From Acidimicrobiaceae bacterium (GTDB lineage Bacteria; Actinomycetota; Acidimicrobiia; Acidimicrobiales; RAAP-2), in assembly GCA_003164095.1 (NCBI GenBank), contig PLRX01000100.1, positions 1 to 62,014 on the forward strand: a DNA stretch of 62,014 bases. Reading direction: 5' to 3'. Of the stretch, positions 49,260 through 57,835 are shown piece after piece (position 1 is the stretch's first letter; every line of letters starts with the position of its first letter). The translations under genes were made by a program, and so were the position numbers. The notes under the pieces are model-generated. The model was not told the DNA's origin. It searched no databases and was given only the letters and a program-made list of their open reading frames with translations.

Positions 49260-51746
49260 ATGTCCGACGCCATTTCCGTTTCGACGCCCATCAGCGGCAC
49301 CGACAAGACACTCAGCTTCGAAGCCGGCAAGCTGGCCCAACTGGCCGACGGCGCCGTCGTCGGCCGCATCGGCGACACCGTGCTGCTGGCGACGGCCACG
49401 GCCTCACGATCGGTGCGCGAGGGGGCGGACTTCTTCCCGCTCACCGTCGACATCGAGGAGCGCACCTACGCCGCCGGCAAGATCCCCGGCTCGTTCTTCC
49501 GCCGGGAGGGCAAGTCGTCGGACCAGGCCATCCTGACCTGTCGCCTCATCGACCGGCCGCTGCGCCCGTCCTTCCCGAAGGGCTTCCGCAACGAGGTCCA
49601 TATCGTCGGCACCATCTTCGGCGCCGACCAGGTGAACCCGCACGACGTGCTCGCCATCAACTCGGCCTCGGCCGCACTGATGCTGTCGGGCATCCCGTTC
49701 GAGGGCCCGATCGGCGCCGTCCGGGTCGCCTACTCCACCGACGGGCAGTGGATCCCGCACCCGACCTTCCAGGAGGGCGAGGAGTCGACCTTCGAGCTGG
49801 TCGTCGCCGGCCGTGCCCTCGACGAGACACCCGACGCCGAGATCGCCATCATGATGGTCGAGGCCGGCGGCTCGGAGCGTTCCTTCCAGTACTACGAGGA
49901 GGGCGCTCCGCAGGTCACCGAGGAGGTCCTCGCCTCCGGCCTCGAGTCTGCCAAGACGTGGATCCGCGAGTCGATCGTCCTCCAGCGTGAGCTCGTGGCC
50001 GCATTCGCAGCGGCTCGGGGCACCATCGAGACGATGGAGTACTCGACGTTCTCCGACTACGGCGACGACGTGTTCGCCCGGGTCGAGGAGGTCGGTGCCT
50101 CCGGACTGGCCGCCGCCAACGTCCTGACCCCGAAGGCCGAGCGCAACGCCGGACTGGCCGAGGTCACCGAGTCGATCCTGTCCCAGTTGGCGGACGAGTT
50201 CGACGGGCGCGGGGGCGAAGTCAAGGCCGCCGTCCGGGGCCTGACCAAGAAGCTGGTCCGCAAGCGGATCGTCGAGGAGGGCCTCCGCATCGACGGGCGC
50301 ACCACCACCGACATCCGCCCGCTGTCCGCCGAGGTCGACCTCTTCCCGACGGCCCACGGATCGGCGCTGTTCCAGCGTGGCGAGACCCAGGTGCTCAACG
50401 TCACGACCCTGGGCATGCCCCGCATGAACCAGCTGCTCGACACGATCACCCCGGTCGAGTTCAAGCGGTACATGCACCATTACAACTTCCCGCCCTTCTC
50501 GACCGGAGAGACCGGCTTCATGCGTGGCCCGAAGCGCCGCGAGATCGGCCACGGCCTCCTGGCGGAGCGGGCCCTCCTGCCCGTCATCCCCTACGAGGAG
50601 GACTTCCCCTACACCTTCCGTCTGGTGTCCGACGTGCTCTCGTCCAACGGGTCGACGTCTATGGCATCGGTCTGCGGCTCGTCCCTGTCACTGATGGCCG
50701 CCGGCGTGCCCCTCAAGGCACCGGTCGCCGGTATCGCCATGGGCCTCGTCTACGACGGCGGCCAGTACGTGACCCTCACCGACATCCTCGGTGCCGAGGA
50801 CGCGTTCGGCGACATGGACTTCAAGGTGGCCGGAACCCGTGACGTGGTGACCGCCCTGCAGCTCGACACCAAGATCGACGGGTTGCCCCTCGATGTCCTC
50901 ACCAAGGCACTCATGCAGGCCAAGGACGCCCGGCTCGCCATCCTCGACGTGATGGCCGCGGCGATCCCCGAGCCCCGTGCCGAGGTCGCCGCGTCCGCTC
51001 CGAAGATCATCTCCTTCGAGATCCCGATGGACAAGATCGGCGAGGTCATCGGCCCCAAGGGCAAGGTCATCAACGCCCTGCAGCAGGAGACCGGGGCCGA
51101 CATCGCCGTCGACGACGACGGCATGGTGGGTACGGTCACCATCGGTGCCAAGGACGGCAACGCGGTGGAGGAGGCCCGTCGACGCATCTCGACGATCCTC
51201 GACCCGCCGCTCGCCGAGGTGGGTGCCACCTACCAGGGCAAGGTCGTCAACATCACCAAGTTCGGTGCCTTCGTGAACATCCTCCCCGGTCGCGACGGCC
51301 TGCTGCACATCTCCAAGATGGGCCAGGGCAAGCGCATCGAGCGGGTGGAGGACGTCTTCGAGCTCGGCCAGCCGGTCGAGGTGAAGGTGGACGACATCGA
51401 CCCGCAGGGCAAGGTCAGCCTGTCGCTCGCCGGTGAGGCACCCGCCTCCTCCTCCGGCGGCGGCGGCGGTGGTGGTCGCTCGCGTGGCGAGAGCTCGTCC
51501 CGCGGTGAGAGCTCGTCCCGCGGCGAGTCCCGCGGTGAGAGCTCGTCCCGCGGCGACCACTCCGATCCCGACGGCGGCGAGGAGCCCGCGCCGCGTCGCC
51601 AGACCGGTGCTCCCGCCGGTGCGGCCTCCTTCGAGGACGCGTTCGAGGAGGAGCTGGTCCAGGAGTTCGGGGACCTCGGTCCTGCGGCAGCCGAGACGTC
51701 CGACCGCCCGAGCGGGGGCGGCCGGGGCGGTCGCCGTCGTCGTTGA
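49260..51746 (+). CDS. pnp: Polyribonucleotide nucleotidyltransferase (PNPase)
   Basis: The 828-residue protein starts at ATG 49260 after AAGGAG. It has two RNase PH domains (about 1-240 and 330-560), an all-helical linker, then KH (ISFEIPMDKIGEVIGPKGKV) and S1 (GATYQGKVVNITKFGAFVNI) domains. Phosphate-binding stretches such as SSNGSTSMASVCGSSLSLMA are conserved. It degrades RNA 3' to 5' with phosphate and also makes tails. After S1 an unusual 100-residue disordered tail contains repeated SSSRGES units and ends GGRGGRRRR. Confidence 0.97.
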   Translation: MSDAISVSTPISGTDKTLSFEAGKLAQLADGAVVGRIGDTVLLATATASRSVREGADFFPLTVDIEERTYAAGKIPGSFFRREGKSSDQAILTCRLIDRPLRPSFPKGFRNEVHIVGTIFGADQVNPHDVLAINSASAALMLSGIPFEGPIGAVRVAYSTDGQWIPHPTFQEGEESTFELVVAGRALDETPDAEIAIMMVEAGGSERSFQYYEEGAPQVTEEVLASGLESAKTWIRESIVLQRELVAAFAAARGTIETMEYSTFSDYGDDVFARVEEVGASGLAAANVLTPKAERNAGLAEVTESILSQLADEFDGRGGEVKAAVRGLTKKLVRKRIVEEGLRIDGRTTTDIRPLSAEVDLFPTAHGSALFQRGETQVLNVTTLGMPRMNQLLDTITPVEFKRYMHHYNFPPFSTGETGFMRGPKRREIGHGLLAERALLPVIPYEEDFPYTFRLVSDVLSSNGSTSMASVCGSSLSLMAAGVPLKAPVAGIAMGLVYDGGQYVTLTDILGAEDAFGDMDFKVAGTRDVVTALQLDTKIDGLPLDVLTKALMQAKDARLAILDVMAAAIPEPRAEVAASAPKIISFEIPMDKIGEVIGPKGKVINALQQETGADIAVDDDGMVGTVTIGAKDGNAVEEARRRISTILDPPLAEVGATYQGKVVNITKFGAFVNILPGRDGLLHISKMGQGKRIERVEDVFELGQPVEVKVDDIDPQGKVSLSLAGEAPASSSGGGGGGGRSRGESSSRGESSSRGESRGESSSRGDHSDPDGGEEPAPRRQTGAPAGAASFEDAFEEELVQEFGDLGPAAAETSDRPSGGGRGGRRRR
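51479..51556 (+). repeat. Short tandem repeat coding for SSSRGE units in the PNPase tail
   Basis: About four imperfect copies built around GAGAGCTCGTCCCGCGG encode Ser-Ser-Ser-Arg-Gly-Glu units; one copy is shortened. Array length could vary between strains. Confidence 0.65.
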
Positions 51747-51755
51747 GCATGCACA

Positions 51756-51794
51756 CCCGTCGTGGGTCGGCCCCGGTGGCCGGCCCACGACGGG
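51756..51794 (+). terminator. Strong hairpin after pnp
   Basis: An 11-bp perfect stem (CCCGTCGTGGG with CCCACGACGGG), one T-G wobble and a further 5 bp (CGGCC/GGCCG) enclose the loop CCGGT. It starts 10 bases after the pnp stop. No T tract follows. Confidence 0.75.
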
Positions 51795-51857
51795 ATCGCT
51801 CGGCGCTCGTGACCGGTGTGTGCCCACTTCGCTCGGCCCGGTGAACGGGACCTGCAG

Positions 51858-53114
51858 ATGATCCGTACCGACCGGCTCGAGTCGGGGCTCACCGTGGTCA
51901 CCGAGTCGATGTCCGAGGCCCGCTCGGTGTGCATCGGCTTCTGGGTCGGCACCGGCTCCCGCGACGAGTCGGCCGAACTCGCCGGGTCCAGCCACTTCCT
52001 CGAGCACCTGCTGTTCAAGGGGACGGACGACCGGTCCGCCTCGGCCATCGCCGAGTCCGTCGACGAGGTGGGCGGCGACTTCAACGCCTTCACCACGAAG
52101 GAGTACACCTCCTTCTACATCCGCCTCCTCGCCGAGCACGTCGACCTCGGTCTCGACATCCTGTCGGACATCATGTGGCGACCAGCCCTACGTGCCGTCG
52201 ACCTCGACGCCGAGCGCCAGGTCATCCTCGACGAGATACTGATGCACGCGGACGAGCCCGCCGACGAGGCGGCTGAGCAGAGCTCGGCCACGCTCTTCCC
52301 GGAGCATCCGCTCGGCCGCGAGGTGCTCGGGACCGAGTCCTCGGTGGCCGCCATGTCGGCCGACCGGATCCGTGAGTTCTTCGACGAGCACTACCTGCCG
52401 GGCAACATGGTCGTCGCGGTGGCCGGCGATCTCGATCACGACCGGGTGGTCGCCGGGCTGGCCGAGCGTGCTGGCGGACGAGGGGGAGGGGCGACACCGC
52501 CCCGCACTGCACCTGACGATCGGGTCTCCCCGCTGGCCGTGACCCGCCGTGCCACCGAACAGTCCCACGTGGTGCTGGCGGCCCGGTCCGTCGACCGGAA
52601 CCATCCGAGCCGCTACGCGCTCGCCGTCCTCAACCACGTCCTCGGTGGGGGACTGTCCAGCCGACTGTTCCAGGAGATCCGTGAACGCCGGGGCCTGGCC
52701 TACTCGGTCTGGTCCGAGCGGGTCGCCTACGACGACGCCGGCTTCCTCAGCGTCGGCCTCGGCACCGGTCCGGAGCACGTCGAGGAGGTCCTCGACATCG
52801 TCACGTCGGAGCTCGCGTCTCTCGGCGCCGACGGGGTGACCGAGCGGGAGCTCGCCATCGCCAAGGGGAACCTCCGTGCCGAAACCCTGCTGGCCTGCGA
52901 GGACTCGGGCGCGAGGATGAGCCGGATCGGTGCCGGCATGCTCCTGCACGGCGAGGTCCTGACCGTAGACGAGGTGCTCGCCCGCGTGGAGGCGCTCACC
53001 CTCGACGACGTGCACGCCGCCGCCAGGTCGCTTGTCGCCGCACCCCGGACCCTTTCCGTCGTCGGTGCCTTCGACGAGTCCGACTTCGATCCGGGGGCAC
53101 TCGGCCTGGGCTGA
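51858..53114 (+). CDS. M16-family zinc metalloprotease (processing-peptidase-like)
   Basis: The 418-residue protein has the inverted zinc motif HFLEH (His46, Glu49, His50) and the downstream acidic ligand region in ERQVILDEILMHADEP. The C-terminal domain has LNHVLGGGLSSRLFQEIRER and GLAYSVWSE, as in mitochondrial processing peptidase beta-like bacterial proteins. In Streptomyces and other actinobacteria this gene also stands between pnp and dapB. ATG 51858 gives the normal N-terminus. Confidence 0.92.
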   Translation: MIRTDRLESGLTVVTESMSEARSVCIGFWVGTGSRDESAELAGSSHFLEHLLFKGTDDRSASAIAESVDEVGGDFNAFTTKEYTSFYIRLLAEHVDLGLDILSDIMWRPALRAVDLDAERQVILDEILMHADEPADEAAEQSSATLFPEHPLGREVLGTESSVAAMSADRIREFFDEHYLPGNMVVAVAGDLDHDRVVAGLAERAGGRGGGATPPRTAPDDRVSPLAVTRRATEQSHVVLAARSVDRNHPSRYALAVLNHVLGGGLSSRLFQEIRERRGLAYSVWSERVAYDDAGFLSVGLGTGPEHVEEVLDIVTSELASLGADGVTERELAIAKGNLRAETLLACEDSGARMSRIGAGMLLHGEVLTVDEVLARVEALTLDDVHAAARSLVAAPRTLSVVGAFDESDFDPGALGLG

Positions 53115-53217
53115 GACGGTGGTCCACCACGGCAGACCGTGGGCTCCGGCGACAGCTCGTGTTCCGACGCGACCTCGGTGCGGGGCGATCGGTTCAGGCC
53201 GTCACGGGCACCTTGGC

Positions 53218-53223
53218 TAGGGT
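53218..53223 (+). promoter_or_regulatory. -10 box TAGGGT before dapB, leaderless arrangement
   Basis: TAGGGT ends eight bases before the ATG at 53231. No Shine-Dalgarno sequence is present, so dapB is probably translated from a leaderless mRNA. Confidence 0.5.
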
Positions 53224-53230
53224 GACCGTC

Positions 53231-54055
53231 ATGCGAGTCGGAGTGGTGGGAGCCGGTGGACGGATGGGCCGCGAGGTGTGCCGCACCGTCCTGCACCGCC
53301 CCGGACTCGAGCTCGTCGTCGCCGTCGATCCGGGCACGCCGGGAGCCACTGTCGCCGAGTTGACCGGGGTGGCCGGACCTGATGCCGCGGAGCTGGCCGT
53401 GTCCGCCGATCTCGACGCGATCGCCGAGTCGGGCGCCGAGGTCGTCGTGGACTTCACCCACCTCGAGGCGTCGCGGGCCACACTCGCCTACTGCTCGGCA
53501 GCAGGCATCCATGTCGTGGTCGGCACCACCGGGTTCGACCAGGCGGACCTGGACGAGCTGGCGAGCCTCTTCCCGGCCGAGGGCGGCAGCGGTGGCCACT
53601 GCATCGTGGCGGCCAACTTCGCCATCGGCGCGGTCCTCATGATGCGGTTCGCGGCGATGGCCGCCCCGTGGTTCGACAGCGCCGAGATCATCGAGCTCCA
53701 TCACGAAGCCAAGCGTGACGCCCCGTCGGGCACATCGTTGCGAACGGCCGAGGGCATGGCCGCCGCCCGCGCCGAGGCCGGGCGCGGCGAGTTTCCCCCG
53801 GATGCCACGTCGACCGTCGTCGTCGAGGGCGCACGGGGAGGCGCGGGTCCCGGCGGCATCCGCATGCATTCCGTCCGACTCCCCGGGCTGGTCGCCCACC
53901 AGGAGGTCCTGTTCGGCTCGACCGGCCAGGGGCTGACGATCCGGCACGACTCGTACGACCGGACCTCCTTCATGGACGGCGTCGTCCTGGCCGTCGAGTC
54001 GGTGGCGTCGCGTCCGGGGCTCACCTTGGGCATCGAGTCCCTCCTGGGGATCTGA
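53231..54055 (+). CDS. dapB: 4-hydroxy-tetrahydrodipicolinate reductase
   Basis: The 274-residue enzyme has the N-terminal NAD(P)H-binding VGVVGAGGRMG. It also has VVDFTH, GTTGF, the catalytic block ELHHEAKRDAPSGTS and the C-terminal FMDGVVLAVESVASRPGL. It reduces the DapA product in the diaminopimelate/lysine pathway. The stop is followed immediately by the ATG of a TetR gene. Confidence 0.95.
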   Translation: MRVGVVGAGGRMGREVCRTVLHRPGLELVVAVDPGTPGATVAELTGVAGPDAAELAVSADLDAIAESGAEVVVDFTHLEASRATLAYCSAAGIHVVVGTTGFDQADLDELASLFPAEGGSGGHCIVAANFAIGAVLMMRFAAMAAPWFDSAEIIELHHEAKRDAPSGTSLRTAEGMAAARAEAGRGEFPPDATSTVVVEGARGGAGPGGIRMHSVRLPGLVAHQEVLFGSTGQGLTIRHDSYDRTSFMDGVVLAVESVASRPGLTLGIESLLGI

Positions 54056-54640
54056 ATGCCGGTGTCGGTGGACGCCCGCCAGCGGATCATCGAGGCGACC
54101 TACGCCTGCGTCGCCCGCCGGGGCATGGCGAAGACGACCGTCGAGGACGTAGCCAGGGAAGCCGGGATCTCGCGTGCGACGGTCTACCGTGCATTTCCGG
54201 GCGGTAGGGACGAACTCATGGACGCCACCGTGTCGTGGGCGGTGTTCGACTTCTTCGCCAAGCTCTACGACCGGATCCAGGGCGCCACCGACCTCGAGGA
54301 GGTGATGGAGCGGGGGATCATGTTCGCCCACCGTTCCATCGTCGAGCACGAGGTGCTCCAGCGCGTCATGCAGACGGAACCCGACACACTGCTGCCGGCC
54401 CTGACCGTCGAGAGCATCCGCATTCGCGAGGGGATCGCCCAGGTCCTGGCCCCCTTCGTGGTCGATCGGGGGCTGGCCGCGGGCGTGGACCTCGGGGACG
54501 CCGCAGACTTCCTTGCCCGGATGGTGCTGTCGTACATCTCCGCACCTGGCCGCTGGGACCTGGATGACCCGGCCCAGGTCGCCCGTCTGGTCCGCTCCGA
54601 ACTGCTGGCCGGGGTGGTCGTGCCTGCCGGGAGCCGCTGA
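54056..54640 (+). CDS. TetR-family transcriptional regulator
   Basis: The 194-residue protein has a TetR helix-turn-helix at about 7-55: RIIEATYACVARRGMAKTTV, then EDVAREAGISRATVYRAFPG. Its ATG directly follows the dapB stop. The ligand-binding domain is not assignable. The HTH is closely similar to that of the next gene (ISRATVYRAFPGGRDE versus VSRATVYRAFPGGRDE), so the two come from a duplication and may bind related operators. Confidence 0.9.
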   Translation: MPVSVDARQRIIEATYACVARRGMAKTTVEDVAREAGISRATVYRAFPGGRDELMDATVSWAVFDFFAKLYDRIQGATDLEEVMERGIMFAHRSIVEHEVLQRVMQTEPDTLLPALTVESIRIREGIAQVLAPFVVDRGLAAGVDLGDAADFLARMVLSYISAPGRWDLDDPAQVARLVRSELLAGVVVPAGSR

Positions 54641-54749
54641 CCGTCCTACCCGGGCGGTGGTCGATCCGGTCCCGGGCGGGTCGGACCTGTCCGGGTCGGT
54701 TCCGGTCCGGTGGTCGATCCGGGCGCTGACCTGGGTTCCAGGCCGGTGA

Positions 54750-54779
54750 TTGACGGTGAAACAAAACGTGACCTACCGT
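54750..54779 (+). promoter_or_regulatory. Consensus-like promoter of the second TetR gene
   Basis: TTGACG (54750-54755), an 18-base spacer and TACCGT (54774-54779). The start of transcription falls at about 54786, which is the first base of a GTG codon, so the mRNA is probably leaderless. This is the clearest -35/-10 pair in the window. Confidence 0.7.
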
Positions 54780-54783
54780 TTCA
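54757..54783 (+). promoter_or_regulatory. Inverted repeat, candidate TetR operator
   Basis: TGAAAC (54757-54762) and GTTTCA (54778-54783) are perfect inverted repeats 15 bases apart. They cover the spacer and the -10 box of the promoter at 54750-54779. Binding there would block RNA polymerase. Autoregulation by one or both TetR proteins is likely (inference). Confidence 0.5.
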
Positions 54784-54785
54784 TC

Positions 54786-55541
54786 GTGGCGCGCGCACAA
54801 GGGGGGCTCCGGGTCGTGGAGGTGGACACCGTGGTGCCCCTTGTCGTCCCGACGGCCACGAACCCGTCAGGGTCGATAGCCGAGTCGCCGCACCGTGTGC
54901 GGATTATCGACGGGGCGCTGGCCTGTCTCGCCCGCCATGGCACCGTGAAGACGACCGTGGACGACATCGCCCGACAGTCCGGGGTGTCGCGGGCCACGGT
55001 GTACCGGGCGTTCCCCGGCGGCCGCGACGAGATCCTGGGCGCCGTGGTCGACACCGAGATGGCCCGGCTCTTCTCGGCGCTGGGCGTGCGCATGGGCAAC
55101 GCCGGCGACCTGACCACGGCCCTGGTGGGCGGCATCGTCGAAGCCTCGACCCGCCTGGGGGACCACGCCGCACTCCACTTCCTGGTCGAGCACGAGCCCG
55201 GGATGATCCTTGGCCACCTGGCCTTCGACGAGTCGGACAGGCTCCTGGAGACCGCCTCCCGGTTCACCGCCCCGTTCCTGGCCCGCTGGATGAGCCCCGA
55301 CGAGGCCGAGCGGGTGGCCGAGTGGGCCGCTCGCATCGTCCTGTCCTACGCCATCGCCCCGTCCGACCGCCTCGACCTGTGTGACGAGGCCGACGCCACC
55401 CGCCTGGTGACCACGTTCATGCTTCCGGGGATCGAGGCACTGCAGAGTGCTCCGACCATGCCGATCGACATCTCGCCGTATCCGTCAAGGGGCGCCCGTC
55501 CGGGGCCCCGTCCGGCAGGGGGTCCGGTACCCGCCGGGTGA
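54786..55541 (+). CDS. TetR-family transcriptional regulator (paralogue)
   Basis: From GTG 54786 the product is 251 residues. About 35 N-terminal residues without a fold are followed by the HTH: RIIDGALACLARHGTVKTTV, then DDIARQSGVSRATVYRAFPG. The ligand domain contains HFLVEHEPGMILGHLAF and a Pro/Gly-rich tail. Earlier in-frame starts (TTG 54750, GTG 54756) lie inside the promoter, which argues for 54786. It lies 121 bases before the di-iron protein gene, a likely target. Confidence 0.88.
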   Translation: MARAQGGLRVVEVDTVVPLVVPTATNPSGSIAESPHRVRIIDGALACLARHGTVKTTVDDIARQSGVSRATVYRAFPGGRDEILGAVVDTEMARLFSALGVRMGNAGDLTTALVGGIVEASTRLGDHAALHFLVEHEPGMILGHLAFDESDRLLETASRFTAPFLARWMSPDEAERVAEWAARIVLSYAIAPSDRLDLCDEADATRLVTTFMLPGIEALQSAPTMPIDISPYPSRGARPGPRPAGGPVPAG

Positions 55542-55662
55542 CTCCTGCGGGGCCGGGCAGCACCATCCGACCTCGTCACAGCGACCTGCACCATCTGAAC
55601 TTCGACCGTTCCGACAAGACCACGAACACGACGGCAGCGTCCGTCCGCAAGGGGGAAACGAC

Positions 55663-56796
55663 ATGACCACCGAGATGAGCAGCAACGAGGACATCATCGG
55701 CCGCCAGGAACTCGACGACCTCGAGTCCATCCTTTCCGTGGTGGGCACCGATGACGCCGACGGCCGCCACGTCGTCCACTCGAATTACGACTCGATCTTC
55801 ACCTGGGACTACGAGAAGGGCGCGCGCCCCAAGCTGAACAAGCTCTACGAGAAGGCCAAGAACGCCCAGTGGAACGGTGAGACCGACCTCCCCTGGGACA
55901 CCGACGTCGACCAGGAGAAGTTGGTGGCCGAGGCGGCGGCAGCCCAGGGCGGACACGCCGTCGGCTTCGACATCGTCGGCACGCCGCTCGAGAAGTGGGG
56001 GGACAATGAGTGGATCGAACTCGGTGTCGAGAGCCAGAACTGGACGCTCTCCCAGTTCCTCCACGGCGAGCAGGGCGCCCTCATCTGCACGGCCAAGATC
56101 GTCGAGTCGGTTCCGTGGATCGATGCCAAGTACTACGCGTCGACGCAGGTGATGGACGAGGCCCGCCATGTCGAGGTCTTCGCCAAGTACCTCGACGAGA
56201 AGCTGTCCGGGCACTACCCGGTCAATGCCCATCTGCGGATGCTGCTCGACGACATCATCGCCGACTCCCGGTGGGACATGACCTACCTCGGCATGCAGAT
56301 CATGATCGAGGGTCTGGCCCTCGCCGCGTTCGGCTTCATGCACTCGATGACGCCGGACCCGCTCCTCAAGCAGCTGCTCCGCTACGTGATGGCCGACGAG
56401 GCCCGCCACGTCGCCTTCGGTGTGCTCAGCCTCCAGGAGTACTACCAGGAGCTGAATGCTGCCGAGCTGCGCGAGCGGCAGGAGTTCGCCTTCGAGGCAG
56501 CAGTGCGCATGCGCGACCGGTTCCTCCAGCAGGAGGTGTGGGACCGGATGGGCATCAACCCGAAGGAGATCCTGCCTGCCGTGCTGTCGGCTCCCGACCG
56601 GAACCAGTTCCAGGCCGTCCTCTTCTCGAAGATCGTCCCCAACTGCCGCAAGCTCGGCCTCCTGGACGCCGCCGACGGCTGGCTGCGCACCAAGTTCACC
56701 GAGCTGGGTGTCATCGAGTTCGAGTCCGCCGTCGACACGTCCGAGGAGTACGACGCCATGGCGGCGGTGCCGCCCACCCAGCGCGAACTGGTCTGA
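55663..56796 (+). CDS. Ferritin-like di-iron protein (AurF/R2-type fold)
   Basis: The 377-residue protein has the full carboxylate-bridged di-iron ligand set: Glu136 (HGEQGA), Glu166-x-x-His169 (DEARH), Glu216 (IEGLAL) and Glu246-x-x-His249 (DEARH). This is seen in AurF-type N-oxygenases, ribonucleotide reductase R2-like oxidases and related hydroxylases. ATG 55663 follows AAGGGGGAAA. An oxidation or oxygenation of an organic substrate is expected; the substrate is unknown. Two TetR genes stand directly upstream, so inducible expression is likely. It interrupts the dapB-dapA neighbourhood. Confidence 0.85.
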   Translation: MTTEMSSNEDIIGRQELDDLESILSVVGTDDADGRHVVHSNYDSIFTWDYEKGARPKLNKLYEKAKNAQWNGETDLPWDTDVDQEKLVAEAAAAQGGHAVGFDIVGTPLEKWGDNEWIELGVESQNWTLSQFLHGEQGALICTAKIVESVPWIDAKYYASTQVMDEARHVEVFAKYLDEKLSGHYPVNAHLRMLLDDIIADSRWDMTYLGMQIMIEGLALAAFGFMHSMTPDPLLKQLLRYVMADEARHVAFGVLSLQEYYQELNAAELRERQEFAFEAAVRMRDRFLQQEVWDRMGINPKEILPAVLSAPDRNQFQAVLFSKIVPNCRKLGLLDAADGWLRTKFTELGVIEFESAVDTSEEYDAMAAVPPTQRELV

Positions 56797-56868
56797 CCCG
56801 GACCGCGGCGACCCCGTTCGGGCGGGTTGCGGGAGCGGGGCAGCGGCGGGGGGCCGCACTGCTGCTGG

Positions 56869-56874
56869 TAGCCT
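56869..56874 (+). promoter_or_regulatory. -10 box TAGCCT before the dapA leader
   Basis: TAGCCT ends nine bases before GTG 56883. A transcript starting near 56881-56883 would open with the short leader frame described next. Confidence 0.4.
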
Positions 56875-56882
56875 CAGTCACT

Positions 56883-56924
56883 GTGAGCCCTCTCTGTACC
56901 CCCGCGCCGCGGACCGAACGATGA
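56883..56924 (+). CDS. Possible 13-codon leader peptide overlapping dapA
   Basis: GTG at 56883 opens a 13-codon frame (VSPLCTPAPRTER) that ends in TGA at 56922-56924, overlapping the dapA ATG as ATGA. It starts at the position where a leaderless transcript would begin. It could couple ribosomes into dapA, which lacks a Shine-Dalgarno sequence. It contains no Lys codon run, so classical lysine attenuation is unlikely. Confidence 0.35.
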   Translation: MSPLCTPAPRTER

Positions 56925-57835
56925 CGACGCCCCGCTTCGGGTCGGTGGTGACCGCCATGGTCACCCCCTTCGGTCCTGACGGCGCGTTGGACCTCGACGC
57001 CGCCGCTTCCCTCGCCCGCCACCTGGCCGACACCGGGTCCGAGGGGATCGTGGTCGCCGGCACCACCGGCGAGGGCCCCGTGCTCACTGATCCCGAACGG
57101 ATCGACCTGTTCCGTGTCGTCGTGGACGCGGTGACCATCCCGGTCATCGCCTCGTCCGGCACCAATGACACCGCCCACTCGATCCTGATGACCGAGGAGG
57201 CCGCAGCCGCCGGTGCCGCCGGCGTCCTGGTGGTCACCCCGTATTACAACCGCCCCTCCGTTGCGGGCCTGTCCGCCCACTTCCGGGCGGTGGCGGCGGC
57301 GAGCACGCTGCCGGTGGTGCTGTACGACATCCCGGTGCGGGCGGGACGCCGGATCGGCCCGGACCTCACGGTGCAGCTCGCACGCGAGGTCCCCAACATC
57401 GTGGCCGTCAAGGACGCCACCGGTGACGTCGCTTCGGCCGCCCGGGTGATCGCCGAGGCCCCCGACGACTTCGAGGTGTACTCCGGCGACGACTCGCTGA
57501 CACTGCCTTTCGCCTCGGTCGGTGGGGTCGGCGTCATCAGCGTCGCCTCCCACTGGGCCGCCCCACTCTTCGCCGAACTCCTGTCCGCCCACCGGTCGGG
57601 CGATGTCGACCGAGCAGCCGGTGCCAATCGTGCCCTGCTCGAGTCGTACCGCTTCGAGTCCTCCGATGAATACCCGAACCCGGTGCCGGCCAAGGCGGCC
57701 TGCAGGGCACTCGGCCTACCGGTCGGCCAGTGCCGCCTCCCGAACGCACCGGCACCGCAGTCCCTCGACGACCAGGCGCGGTCGGTCGTTGCCGGAGCCA
57801 CGGCGCTCATCCAGGCTCGGCAGTCGGTTGCCTGA
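56921..57835 (+). CDS. dapA: 4-hydroxy-tetrahydrodipicolinate synthase
   Basis: The 304-residue TIM-barrel enzyme has AGTTGEGPVLT, TPYYNRPS (Tyr109), VVLYDIPVRAG (Tyr135) and the Schiff-base Lys164 in VAVKDATGD. It condenses pyruvate and aspartate semialdehyde, the first step of the diaminopimelate pathway. ATG 56921 gives the normal N-terminus. The stop overlaps the presumed start region of rnj. Confidence 0.95.
   Translation: MTTPRFGSVVTAMVTPFGPDGALDLDAAASLARHLADTGSEGIVVAGTTGEGPVLTDPERIDLFRVVVDAVTIPVIASSGTNDTAHSILMTEEAAAAGAAGVLVVTPYYNRPSVAGLSAHFRAVAAASTLPVVLYDIPVRAGRRIGPDLTVQLAREVPNIVAVKDATGDVASAARVIAEAPDDFEVYSGDDSLTLPFASVGGVGVISVASHWAAPLFAELLSAHRSGDVDRAAGANRALLESYRFESSDEYPNPVPAKAACRALGLPVGQCRLPNAPAPQSLDDQARSVVAGATALIQARQSVA

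Noticed and set aside
54641-54749. Possible thyX remnant between dapB and dapA, expected from synteny with Streptomyces
   Set aside because: No thymidylate synthase motif is visible in the gap or in the three inserted genes.
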